Shown here piece after piece: positions 25,872 to 33,768 of a stretch of DNA of 64,000 bases. The position numbers were made by a program, and so were the translations under genes. The notes beneath the pieces are model-generated. The model worked only from the letters and a program-made list of their open reading frames with translations, ran no database searches and had not been told where the DNA came from. The stretch comes from Hyphobacterium sp. CCMP332. GTDB lineage: Bacteria > Pseudomonadota > Alphaproteobacteria > Caulobacterales > Maricaulaceae. Location: the NCBI RefSeq assembly GCF_014323565.1, contig NZ_CP058669.1:957501-1021500 (forward strand), in the 5' to 3' direction. Numbering within the stretch: the stretch's first letter is position 1; every line of letters begins with the position of its first letter.

Positions 25872-26473
25872 GTCAGTATCCTTGCTGCGATCGACATTAA
25901 CGGATTTCGGAATCGATATCCGCCGAGAGAAACGGCAAAACAGATGCAAGGCTCGCCTTCAAGCCCGACCGGTGTGTGCGGCTCGCCGGCTTCGCCCGCG
26001 CAAACATCACCGCGATGATAGACACCTTTCTCGTCGGAAAAGCCCCCCTGAAGCACAAGCGTGAGCTCCTGGCCTCTGTGATCGTGGTGGGGGATGGCCG
26101 AACCCGGCTGTATTTTCAATAGCCGCGCATCGACACCCGGCTCGCACAAGCGATTGATTTTACGACCCTGAACACCCCCAAGCTTGCTGCGCCAGGGACT
26201 GTCCGACGCATTGAAACCGTAGCGATGGAGGGCCGTCGGATAAAGCGGGTCTGTCCGGATCGGGACAGACACCGGCTCATTGGACAGCGAAAGAGGTGTA
26301 TTACTCTGTATGTCATCCCAGATGTCTTCGGTCATCAAGGCCGCGCCGATCCGGTCAGCGAGCTCCAGTTTCGCGCGGATCTCCGCATTGATCTCGGACG
26401 CGCAGTCCACCAGAACCCGCACCGCCAGAGGGGCCGCTCCGCTCGAATGATCAAGAATCCACTGGTCTTCCAT
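25868..26473 (-). CDS. ChrR-like cupin protein with zinc-less anti-sigma domain
   Basis: 201 aa. The C-terminal half is a ChrR-type cupin: IPHHDHRGQELTLVLQGGF supplies His130, His132 and Glu136, and PHTPV gives His166, the metal ligands of ChrR. The N-terminal 70 residues align with the ChrR anti-sigma domain (GAALMTED at the end). The HxxxCxxC zinc motif is absent, however: those positions read Ala, Asn and Ile. ChrR normally holds the ECF sigma factor RpoE until singlet oxygen appears, but no sigma gene is adjacent. ATG 26473 is used because AGGTGA lies 8 bp upstream; an in-frame GTG is at 26485. Confidence 0.75.
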   Translation of the reverse strand: MEDQWILDHSSGAAPLAVRVLVDCASEINAEIRAKLELADRIGAALMTEDIWDDIQSNTPLSLSNEPVSVPIRTDPLYPTALHRYGFNASDSPWRSKLGGVQGRKINRLCEPGVDARLLKIQPGSAIPHHDHRGQELTLVLQGGFSDEKGVYHRGDVCAGEAGEPHTPVGLEGEPCICFAVSLGGYRFRNPLMSIAARILT

Positions 26474-26514
26474 CTTAAACTTCACCTGCCAAACATGGTT
26501 GTTCTAAGGAGTTT

Positions 26515-26540
26515 TACGCAATCGCGGCATTTCCGGATCA
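26515..26540 (-). promoter_or_regulatory. Putative ECF sigma (RpoE/ChrR-type) promoter of the ChrR-like operon
   Basis: Read on the minus strand: TGATCC (26540-26535), 16 bp, CGTA (26518-26515). Spacing and both boxes are identical to the element ahead of the class I photolyase gene. The ChrR-like start codon is 42 bp downstream. This suggests both operons are read by the same extracytoplasmic-function sigma factor. Confidence 0.65.
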
Positions 26541-26610
26541 CATTACGCAGGCAATCCTTGCAGCGTTATTGTGCCCCCCTTACTTTCAGTGCACCGAACA
26601 GGATGGCCCG

Positions 26611-27615
26611 ATGACAAACGCCCGGAATATTATTGATCTCATTGGCAATACGCCTCTGCTTCGACTGGAAAAAGCCTCACGCGAAACCGGCTGCGAAATA
26701 TGGGGAAAAGCCGAGTTCATGAACCCGGGAGGATCCATCAAGGATCGTGCCGCGCTCGGTATTATCCGCGAAGCCGCAAAGTCCGGTGCCTTGAAGCCCG
26801 GTGGCACGATTGTTGAGGGCACCGCCGGCAATACCGGCATTGGTTTGGCCATGGTCGGGGCGGCACTGGGATATCGCGTCGTGATCGTTTTTCCGCGCAC
26901 TCAGTCGAGGGAAAAAAAGGACGCCATTCGCCTCATGGGTGCCGAACTCATCGAAGTCGATGCGGTGCCTTACGCCAATCCCAACCACTATGCGCGGTAT
27001 TCCGGCCAGCTGGCCGAAGAACTGAACCGGACGGAGCCGAATGGCGCCATATGGGCCAATCAGTTCGACAATACAGACAATCGGAAAACTCATTACGACA
27101 CAACGGCGCCGGAAATCTGGGATCAGCTTGATGGCAAGGTCGACGGGTTTATTTGCGCTGTGGGTTCGGGCGGCACGCTGGGCGGCGTTTCCATGGCATT
27201 CAAGGAACGAAACCCCGATATCCGGATCGGTCTGGCGGATCCAGGCGGAGCGGCGCTCTATGGCTTTTATGCGGAGGGCGAATTATGCGCCTCGGGCACA
27301 TCCATCACCGAAGGCATCGGACAGAGCCGCATCACGAAGAATCTCGAGAATGTCATCGTCGATAAAGCCTACCGGATTTCGGATGAAGAAGCCCTGCCAA
27401 TCCTGTTCGACCTCGTGCAGGACGAAGGGCTTTGCCTCGGCGGCTCGGCAGGCGTGAATATTGCTGGTGCTATTCGTCTCGCAAAAGACATGGGCCCGGG
27501 CCATACCATCGTGACCATCCTTTGCGATCACGGTTCCCGCTACCAGAGCAAGCTCTACAACCCAGATTTTCTACGCGAAAAGGGCCTGCCCGTGCCAGCC
27601 TGGCTGGACGGTTAG
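26611..27615 (+). CDS. cysK: Cysteine synthase (O-acetylserine sulfhydrylase)
   Basis: 334 aa PLP enzyme making L-cysteine from O-acetylserine and sulfide. The PLP lysine is Lys44 in NPGGSIKDRAA. The phosphate-binding and substrate loops are EGTAGNTGIGLAMV and CAVGSGGTLGG, with QFDNTDNRKTHY typical of the CysK group. The chosen ATG follows CAGGATGGCCCG and gives the usual length; the longer in-frame GTG at 26569 adds residues that look like leader. It converges with an amino-acid binding-protein gene (4-bp overlap) and lies near metC, so this stretch serves sulfur amino-acid metabolism. Confidence 0.95.
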   Translation: MTNARNIIDLIGNTPLLRLEKASRETGCEIWGKAEFMNPGGSIKDRAALGIIREAAKSGALKPGGTIVEGTAGNTGIGLAMVGAALGYRVVIVFPRTQSREKKDAIRLMGAELIEVDAVPYANPNHYARYSGQLAEELNRTEPNGAIWANQFDNTDNRKTHYDTTAPEIWDQLDGKVDGFICAVGSGGTLGGVSMAFKERNPDIRIGLADPGGAALYGFYAEGELCASGTSITEGIGQSRITKNLENVIVDKAYRISDEEALPILFDLVQDEGLCLGGSAGVNIAGAIRLAKDMGPGHTIVTILCDHGSRYQSKLYNPDFLREKGLPVPAWLDG

Positions 27616-28673
27616 CGGAAGGGCGGCGAATACAGCAACCCGCCTTCCGTCCATTGGGAATTAAGCCCCCGCCTTAAACCCAACTCGGAACCCTGCCCCA
27701 GGTTTCGATCAAATATATCGCCATAATTGCCGGTGGCCCGCAGCATCACCGCCGCAAAATCCGGCTCCAGCCCGAGGCGTTCGCCAAAATCATCCTCGAC
27801 GCCCAGCAATCGCCTGATTTCCCGGTTGGTGCTTGTTTCCGAAACGCTATCCACATTGGCAGACGTCACACCGAATTCCTCAGCCGCAATAAGCGAAAAC
27901 AACACCCACCGCGAAATATCGAGAAATTGCGAGTCGCCCGAGCGGATGACCGGCCCGAGGGGCTCCTTGGAGATGACGTCCGGCAACAGGATATGATCCG
28001 ATGGCGTCTCCAGGCTGACGCGAAGCCCGGCCAGTGACGACAGGTCATTTGTGTAGACATCACATTCGCCGCCAGCATAGCCATCGAGGCCGGCCTGCGC
28101 CGTCGGGTATTCAATGACCTCGACATTGAGCGTGTTGGCCGCAATGAAATCTTCCAGATTGAGCGCCGTTGTGGTGCTGCCCTGAACACATATCCGGGCC
28201 CCATTGATGTCGCGCGCACTCGAAATGCCCAGATCCGCAGGCACCATGAAGCCCTGCCCGTCAAAATAGGCAATTCCGGCAAAGTCGAACCCTTCCCCGA
28301 CATCGCGCGCAAACGTCCAGCTGGTATTCCGCACGAGAATATCGATCTCGCCATCTGCAAGTGCGGTGAATCGTTCGGCGGTGGTGACGGGCACAAAACG
28401 CACATCATCCGCATCCCCGAGAATGGCCGCCGCATAGGCCCGGCAGATATCGGTATCAAAACCGGTCCAGCGTCCATCATCCTGCTGCTGGGCAAATCCG
28501 GTCAGCCCACCATCCACACCGCAGAGAAGTTCGCCTCTCGTCTCGATAACCCGCAATGTGGCACCGGACTGCGCGACCTCACCTGTGTCCAGCGCGAACC
28601 CCGCCAGACCGCCCAGCATAACGACAGCGGCTTCTCGCAGTCGGCGCGGAGACAAGAAGGATAGGGGCGACAC
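27612..28673 (-). CDS. Amino-acid ABC transporter substrate-binding protein, orphan (AapJ-like)
   Basis: 353 aa periplasmic binding protein. A short signal-like N-terminus (LREAAVVMLGGLAGFAL) precedes the family 3 solute-binding fold: TLRVIETRGELLCGVDGGLTGFA (in parts), GFDTDICRAYAAAI, ILVRNTSWTFARDVG, ICVQGSTTTALNLEDF, and LGPVIRSGDSQFLDI. This is the general L-amino-acid binding subfamily. I start it at GTG 28673, with AGGAG 10 bp upstream; the longer frame would overlap metC. No permease or ATPase genes are nearby, so it is an orphan that must work with a transporter elsewhere. The cysK and metC neighbours suggest, but do not prove, a sulfur amino-acid ligand. Confidence 0.85.
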   Translation of the reverse strand: MSPLSFLSPRRLREAAVVMLGGLAGFALDTGEVAQSGATLRVIETRGELLCGVDGGLTGFAQQQDDGRWTGFDTDICRAYAAAILGDADDVRFVPVTTAERFTALADGEIDILVRNTSWTFARDVGEGFDFAGIAYFDGQGFMVPADLGISSARDINGARICVQGSTTTALNLEDFIAANTLNVEVIEYPTAQAGLDGYAGGECDVYTNDLSSLAGLRVSLETPSDHILLPDVISKEPLGPVIRSGDSQFLDISRWVLFSLIAAEEFGVTSANVDSVSETSTNREIRRLLGVEDDFGERLGLEPDFAAVMLRATGNYGDIFDRNLGQGSELGLRRGLNSQWTEGGLLYSPPFR

Positions 28674-28731
28674 CGGGACAAAACTCCTATTGAATAAGCG
28701 GAACCTGAGAATGTGTTTAACGGGGAATCGA

Positions 28732-29874
28732 ATGAAGCGCGACACCCAATTATCGCGTGCCGGCCGCGCACACCACGGAACCCGATCCGTAAACGCTTCG
28801 GTCAACCGCGCTTCGACCATCCTCGCGGGCACGGCACACGAACTCTATAACCGGCCAGATGGTACGCCGCTTTACGGGCGATTTGGAACCGATAGTCAGA
28901 ATGCATTGCGCCATGCACTTTGCGAAATGCAGAAGGCCGACTATTGCGCGCTGGCGCCATCCGGCTTGTCCGCCATGACACTGACGGCCATCGCAGAGGT
29001 GAAAGCCGGTGGGCATTTGCTGGCTTCAGACAGCCTGTATGGCCCGACGCGCATGTTTCTGTCGGATACCGTCACCCGCTGGGGCATCGACGTTGAATAC
29101 TACGACCCCCGGATCGGTGCCGGGATCAGAGATCGGCTGAAACAGAACACGCAATTGGTATTCTGCGAGTCGCCCGGCTCGCTGACCTTCGAGGTTCAGG
29201 ATATCCCCGCCATCACGAAGGCCGCCGCAAAAGTGGGGGCCCGCGTCATGGTCGATGACACCTGGTCAGCCGGTCTGAATGCCAACATGCTCGACCTGGG
29301 CGCAGATTATGCCGCCCAGTCCCTGACCAAATACATGGGTGGCCATTCAGATGTCATCATGGGCGCGGTTGTTGCGCGGGGCGATGCCGCCCGGCGTCTG
29401 AAGGACGCTGAATGGCGCATGGGGTTCAACGTCTCGCCGGATGATGCCTTCCTCGTACTCCGCGGTCTTCGAACGCTGGCACTTCGGTTCGAAAAAAGCG
29501 CTGCAACGTCTCTCGAAATCGCGCAACGCTTGGCGGAGCACTCCGCCGTTTCGGCCGTGATCCACCCTGCCCGGCCCGACCATCCCGATTACGCGATCTA
29601 TCAGCGCGATTTCACGGCCCCGGCGGGCGTCTTCGCCATCGAATTTCCCGGATGGGATATCGCGCAAAGCGAGCGCTTTCTGGATGCCTTGAAAATTTTC
29701 GGTCTCGGATTTTCCTGGGGCGGGTATGAAAGCCTCGCCGTGCATTGCGATCCGCAATTGCGCCGCCAATTCCGGTCAAGAAGGGATGGCGCACTGATCC
29801 GCCTGGCGATCGGCCTGGAGGACGTCGAGGATTTGTGGGCAGATCTGGAACAGGCAATAAAAGCCAGCGCCTAA
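28732..29874 (+). CDS. metC: Cystathionine beta-lyase
   Basis: 380 aa PLP enzyme of the Cys/Met metabolism family. The PLP lysine is Lys200 in SLTKYMGGHSD. ALAPSGLSAMTLT, LYGPTRMF and VDDTWSAG form the cofactor pocket, and the C-terminal FGLGFSWGGYESL stretch is typical of MetC. It cleaves cystathionine to homocysteine, pyruvate and ammonia; some members also act as cysteine desulfhydrase. ATG 28732 leaves a 58-bp divergent gap to the binding-protein gene. A tRNA-Arg gene on the other strand begins 3 bp after the stop. Confidence 0.93.
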   Translation: MKRDTQLSRAGRAHHGTRSVNASVNRASTILAGTAHELYNRPDGTPLYGRFGTDSQNALRHALCEMQKADYCALAPSGLSAMTLTAIAEVKAGGHLLASDSLYGPTRMFLSDTVTRWGIDVEYYDPRIGAGIRDRLKQNTQLVFCESPGSLTFEVQDIPAITKAAAKVGARVMVDDTWSAGLNANMLDLGADYAAQSLTKYMGGHSDVIMGAVVARGDAARRLKDAEWRMGFNVSPDDAFLVLRGLRTLALRFEKSAATSLEIAQRLAEHSAVSAVIHPARPDHPDYAIYQRDFTAPAGVFAIEFPGWDIAQSERFLDALKIFGLGFSWGGYESLAVHCDPQLRRQFRSRRDGALIRLAIGLEDVEDLWADLEQAIKASA

Positions 29875-29877
29875 GCG

Positions 29878-29954
29878 TGGCGACCCCGGCAGGACTCGAA
29901 CCTGCAACCGTCGGATTAGAAGTCCGGTGCTCTATCCAGTTGAGCTACGGGGCC
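29878..29954 (-). tRNA. tRNA-Arg (anticodon TCT)
   Basis: A 77-nt cloverleaf on the minus strand: acceptor GGCCCCG / CGGGGTC (one G-U pair), D arm AGCTCAACTGGATAGAGC, anticodon loop CTTCTAA, T arm GCAGGTTCGAGTCCTGC, and an encoded CCA. Reads AGA codons. Confidence 0.96.
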
Positions 29955-29984
29955 GTGCGCGCGGCAGGCCGCACCCAACCGGCT

Positions 29985-30290
29985 TTAATGCGACCAGGGT
30001 TCTTTCCGGTCAGCAGAAAAATTCGATGCGTATGTTTTCGGCTTGCGGACAATGTCCGCTTTTTCGGTCACGCGATACGGAATTCCGTATTTCTTTGCGT
30101 AGGCGACCGCCTGATCCAGTTCGGCAAATTTCAGGCGAACCTGAGCCGACATATCGGTTGTCGAATTCCAGCCCATAAGCGGGTCCGGGCGTTTGGCCAT
30201 GGACGGCTCGAACTCAAGAACCCAGTTCCGGGTCTTGGCCTGACCTGACTGCATGGCGGTCCGAGAAGGACGGTAAATCTTTGCAAACAT
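29985..30290 (-). CDS. ETC complex I subunit, NDUFS4-like (18-kDa accessory subunit)
   Basis: 101 aa. The NDUFS4 family signature is clear: ARIYRP-type start (MFAKIYRPSRTAMQSG), NWVLEFEP, PLMGWNSTTD, the F-x-x-L-x-x-A-VAYAKKYGIPYRV block, and a C-terminal SYADNF-like YASNFS...PW-H end. Alphaproteobacteria share this accessory subunit of NADH:ubiquinone oxidoreductase with mitochondria. It sits on the matrix/cytosolic arm. The start at 30290 avoids running into the tRNA-Pro gene 27 bp upstream. It stands alone between two tRNAs, away from any nuo operon. Confidence 0.93.
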   Translation of the reverse strand: MFAKIYRPSRTAMQSGQAKTRNWVLEFEPSMAKRPDPLMGWNSTTDMSAQVRLKFAELDQAVAYAKKYGIPYRVTEKADIVRKPKTYASNFSADRKEPWSH

Positions 30291-30317
30291 GATAGCCCGC
30301 AAGGCCTCCAGAATTAA

Positions 30318-30394
30318 TGGTCGGGGCGGCAAGATTCGAACTTGCGACCCCTCGGTCCCAAACCGAGTGCTCTACCAGACTGAGCCACGCCCCG
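30318..30394 (-). tRNA. tRNA-Pro (anticodon TGG)
   Basis: A 77-nt cloverleaf on the minus strand: acceptor CGGGGCG / CGCCCCG, anticodon stem-loop CTCGG-TTTGGGA-CCGAG, T arm GCAAGTTCGAATCTTGC, and an encoded CCA. Confidence 0.96.
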
Positions 30395-30456
30395 ACAAAT
30401 GAATCCCGTTCTCGTGAGGCGGTGTTTAGTGATGTCCTGCCGGGCTGGCAAGCCAA

Positions 30457-31050
30457 TCACTCTTCTTCAGGTGCAGCGGGCACATCTGCGTCGACATCGC
30501 CGTCGGGATTTGCATCCTCATCTGTAACTGAATCCTCTTCAGATACAGCGACTTCCGTATTGTCAAATATCGCATGACGCACGATATCACCCGGCCGGAT
30601 TCCGGCATCGCGCGTCAGCCCGCCACGCACTTCCAATACGCCAAGAACCGGGAAATCCGAAGGCAGGGACCGCAAGGAATGGGGCCGGGCATTGGCAATG
30701 ATCTTCAGAACTTCACCATTCGGGGCAATGTAAATCAGGTCGAGCGGGATCAGGGTATTCCGCATCCACATGGAAACGGTTTGCACTTCCTGATAATCAA
30801 ACAGCATGCCTTCATTATCGGCCAGCGACTCGCGGAACATGAGGCCGCGCTGGCGCTCGGTATCGCTGTCGGCAATCAGGGCCTCGAAAACAACATCACC
30901 GTCCTGCGTCTCGACAATCACGGTTTCCGGCGCGCCGAATTCAATGACGGTTTCAGGATGAGCGGGATCGCCAACAGGTGCAGGTGGCAGCTGTGCGAAA
31001 GCGGCCGGCACAAAGAGTGCGAATACCGCGAAAATCAGAAAGCGTTTCAT
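30457..31050 (-). CDS. Secreted DUF192 family protein with acidic tail
   Basis: 197 aa. A signal peptide (MKRFLIFAVFALFVPAAFA) precedes the DUF192 domain: EIADSDTERQRGLMFR-like EALIADSDTERQRGLMFRES, GMLFDYQEVQTVSMWMRNT, LDLIYIAPNGEVLKI and VLEVRGG. The last 40 residues are very acidic (SVTDEDANPDGDVDADV, PEEE), beyond the usual end of the family. The role of DUF192 is unknown; members are small secreted or periplasmic proteins. The gene lies between tRNA-Pro and the cold-shock gene, 54 bp downstream of the latter on the same strand. Confidence 0.88.
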   Translation of the reverse strand: MKRFLIFAVFALFVPAAFAQLPPAPVGDPAHPETVIEFGAPETVIVETQDGDVVFEALIADSDTERQRGLMFRESLADNEGMLFDYQEVQTVSMWMRNTLIPLDLIYIAPNGEVLKIIANARPHSLRSLPSDFPVLGVLEVRGGLTRDAGIRPGDIVRHAIFDNTEVAVSEEDSVTDEDANPDGDVDADVPAAPEEE

Positions 31051-31104
31051 GCCGCGCAAGCTAGCCGGAGGCTGCGTCTTTCGCAATTGCCGATGGCTGT
31101 AATA

Positions 31105-31626
31105 TCAGGCGTATTGTTTGGGGTAGACTTCCGCCGCGAGAATGCCTTTCGGGCCATCCGTACACCGGGCTTGCATGGTTTCGCCGGGATGGACTTCATC
31201 AATGCCCGCACGCCGCAATGTCGCCGCGTGCAAAAAGACATCTCCATCCACACCGTCAACGTCCAGGAACCCGAATCCGCGATCGGCATCAAACCACTTC
31301 ACGACAGCGGCACTCACGCCTGCATCCGGCTCACGCCGGGGATGAAACCGTCGTGGACGCGGCTCCGCCGCGACCCCGCCTTCCAGTGACATGATTTCAA
31401 CGGCCTGACGGCCCTTGTCTCCGCTGATCGCCAGGCATTTGACGTGAGCTCCTTCGGGCGCTGTCATTCGACCCGACATGCGTAGCCGACTGGCATGCAA
31501 CAGCACGTCACCCAGGCCATCTTTTGTTTCGATAAACCCATAGCCACGCGTGGGATCAAACCATTTGACGCGGCCTTCTATGACTGAAGCCAGTTCTTCC
31601 GGACTGGTATCCGCTTCTATTGTCAT
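31105..31626 (-). CDS. Cold-shock protein with two CSD domains
   Basis: 173 aa with two cold-shock domains: the first near residues 18-80 (GRVKWFDPTRGYGFIE, with the RNP1-like motif, then DVLLHASRLR) and the second near 107-172 (AVVKWFDADRGFGFLD, DVFLHAATLRRAG). The linker PRPRRFHPRREPD is basic. Such two-domain CspD-like proteins are characteristic of alphaproteobacteria and bind single-stranded RNA or DNA. ATG 31626 is chosen from the conserved N-terminus. The 5' region holds two inverted repeats that may fold in the mRNA leader. Confidence 0.93.
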   Translation of the reverse strand: MTIEADTSPEELASVIEGRVKWFDPTRGYGFIETKDGLGDVLLHASRLRMSGRMTAPEGAHVKCLAISGDKGRQAVEIMSLEGGVAAEPRPRRFHPRREPDAGVSAAVVKWFDADRGFGFLDVDGVDGDVFLHAATLRRAGIDEVHPGETMQARCTDGPKGILAAEVYPKQYA

Positions 31627-31695
31627 GACGCTCCCCCACAACACAACTGTCAGGGGAATTAATGTAACCAATTCGTCATGAAAGGGAATACGAAT

Positions 31696-31729
31696 CGTTC
31701 ATAAATATGAACGCCAATGCGAGGGCATT
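31696..31729. repeat. Pair of inverted repeats in the cold-shock gene leader
   Basis: CGTTCAT-AAAT-ATGAACG (31696-31713) and AATGC-GAGG-GCATT (31716-31729) lie 70-105 bp upstream of the cold-shock start codon in an A/T-rich stretch. Either could be an operator or a leader hairpin. The remaining 123 bp up to tRNA-Glu show nothing I can name. Confidence 0.45.
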
Positions 31730-31852
31730 GATATTGCTAAATTAATTTCCTTGGACGAATTTCCGTAGTAGATGCCACGGCATGGTGCACCACGGGAAAG
31801 GGCCGCGGGGCATCGTCGTGAACCGGAACCTCAGCTCTGTCTGGAAGCCCGA

Positions 31853-31927
31853 TGGTAGTCCCTAGGGGAATCGAACCCCTCTTTCCAGGTTGAAAACCTA
31901 GCGTCCTAACCGATAGACGAAGGGACC
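31853..31927 (-). tRNA. tRNA-Glu (anticodon TTC)
   Basis: A 75-nt cloverleaf on the minus strand: acceptor GGTCCCT / AGGGACT, D arm GTCTATCGGTTAGGAC, anticodon loop TTTTCAA, T arm GAGGGGTTCGATTCCCCT, and an encoded CCA. Confidence 0.95.
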
Positions 31928-31993
31928 ACTCGATCGGAGGGCGTGATATATCGACTTCATCGCGGACACGCAAGCATCACTTTGCAGAGTTTT

Positions 31994-33760
31994 TCAGCTC
32001 GCCGCAGCCAGATCTTCCAGATGGAACTGAACCCGGCGATTTCCTCGCCATTCATCCAGTTTCAACCGCCCGGCTGCATGCCAGAGCCCTCCGGAATTGC
32101 CCAGCAGGGCATCGCCAATGGGCTGATCTGCCTGACGGAATACAATACCATTGATTCGCTGACCGTCATCATCGGCGAGGCTGAAACGGACATGATCCGC
32201 CCCCACACGCTCGGCATAGGCGATCCGGACAGCAGGCAGCACAAAGCGCGGCTCCGCAAACCCCTGTCCGAAAGGCGCAGCCGCCATGATTCGCGCTGCG
32301 AGGTCGAGTGTGGCCCCAGCAGGCGTCAGCACAGCATCGAGCATCAGGGCGCGCTCCGCATGGGTGGCGTCCCATTCCGGCTGCAGCCTTTCGCTCAGAT
32401 AGGTCTGCAACTCATCAATCCGCTCTTCGGCAACCGACAGGCCCGCCGCCATCGGGTGACCACCACCCGCAATCAGCAATCCAATCGATTTGGCCGATGC
32501 GATCGCGCTGCCAAGGTCAACACCGTAAACCGACCTGCCAGAGCCCTTGCCGATACCGTTATCAGTGCCGATCACGATGGCGGGGCGGCCGAAACGCTCT
32601 TTCAGACGGCCGGCCACAATCCCGATGACACCGGCATGCCAGCCCTCGCCGCGCGCGATCAGTAAAGGCGCATCCGTTTCACCGGCGGCAATGATCTGCG
32701 CTTGCGCCGCCTCCAGAACATCCGCTTCAATCTGCTTGCGCTCGGCATTCAGGGCATCCAGCTCAACGGCAATTTCCATGCATTCCGCCGGATCATCACT
32801 CGAAAGCAACCGCGCTCCGAGATCGGCCCGGCCGACCCTGCCCCCGGCATTGATCCGGGGACCGAGAAGGAAACCGAGATGATAGGCAGACGGATCACCG
32901 GTCAGCCCGCTGACCTCGGCGAGCGCCTTCAATCCGGCATGCTGCCACTGCCCCATGACTTTCAGGCCTTGCGACACGAGCGCGCGATTGATGTCCTTAA
33001 GGGCGACAACGTCGCAAAGTGTTCCCAGAGCGGCAAGGTCGGCCAGCTTGAGAATATCGGGCTCGGCTTGATCCCCGAATTTGCCGCGCCGCCGGCCTTC
33101 CCGGTTCAGCGCGGCCAGCAGGACGAATGTCACGCCCGCAGCGGCCATATGCCCGCAGCCGGATGTATCATCAGGGCGATTGGGATTCACAATCGCCAGA
33201 GCGGGCGGCAAATCAGCCCCCATCAAGTGATGGTCAACCACCACGACATCGAGGCCCATTTCCGCCGCAGCCTTGAGCGGCTCATGCGCCGCCGCGCCGC
33301 AATCCACCGTTATGACGAGCTGTGCGCCCTGCGCCTTCAGCGTGGCGAATGCCTCCGCAGACGGGCCATAGCCCTCCTCGATCCGGTCCGGCACGTAGAG
33401 CAGCATGGCTTGTCCCATCTGCCGGAAATAGCGGATGAGCTGGGAAGCGGACGTGGCTCCGTCAACGTCATAGTCGGCAAATACCGCGAGCACTTTTCCC
33501 GCTTCGACCGCATCCCAGATGGCCGAGGCCGCCTTGTCCATATCCTGAAAACCGGACGGATCCGGAAAGAAGTGCCGCAAGGTCGGGCTGAGAACCGCCT
33601 CGGCTTCATCGGGCGTAATGCCGCGCGCCGCCAGCATTCTGGCGACGATTTCATCCACTCCGGCCTTCCGGCGGATGTCTGATATCACCTCATCATCAAT
33701 GTCTCGCAGGCGCCAGGCCTTGCCGGAAAGCGATTGTTGAACCGAGAAGTTCTCGCCCAT
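31994..33760 (-). CDS. recJ: Single-stranded-DNA-specific exonuclease RecJ
   Basis: 588 aa 5'-3' ssDNA exonuclease of the DHH family. The DHH-domain motifs are visible: VFADYDVDGATSASQL (motif I), ITVDCGAAAHEP, VVVDHHLMGADLPPALAIVNPNR (the DHH box, in parts) and GCGHMAAAGVTF. The DHHA1 domain follows with LGPRINAGGRVGRADLGARLL and GGGHPMAAGLSV. Used in RecF-pathway recombination, mismatch and base-excision repair. glpX precedes it by 8 bp on the same strand, as in many alphaproteobacteria. Confidence 0.97.
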   Translation of the reverse strand: MGENFSVQQSLSGKAWRLRDIDDEVISDIRRKAGVDEIVARMLAARGITPDEAEAVLSPTLRHFFPDPSGFQDMDKAASAIWDAVEAGKVLAVFADYDVDGATSASQLIRYFRQMGQAMLLYVPDRIEEGYGPSAEAFATLKAQGAQLVITVDCGAAAHEPLKAAAEMGLDVVVVDHHLMGADLPPALAIVNPNRPDDTSGCGHMAAAGVTFVLLAALNREGRRRGKFGDQAEPDILKLADLAALGTLCDVVALKDINRALVSQGLKVMGQWQHAGLKALAEVSGLTGDPSAYHLGFLLGPRINAGGRVGRADLGARLLSSDDPAECMEIAVELDALNAERKQIEADVLEAAQAQIIAAGETDAPLLIARGEGWHAGVIGIVAGRLKERFGRPAIVIGTDNGIGKGSGRSVYGVDLGSAIASAKSIGLLIAGGGHPMAAGLSVAEERIDELQTYLSERLQPEWDATHAERALMLDAVLTPAGATLDLAARIMAAAPFGQGFAEPRFVLPAVRIAYAERVGADHVRFSLADDDGQRINGIVFRQADQPIGDALLGNSGGLWHAAGRLKLDEWRGNRRVQFHLEDLAAAS

Positions 33761-33768
33761 GCCGCCGC

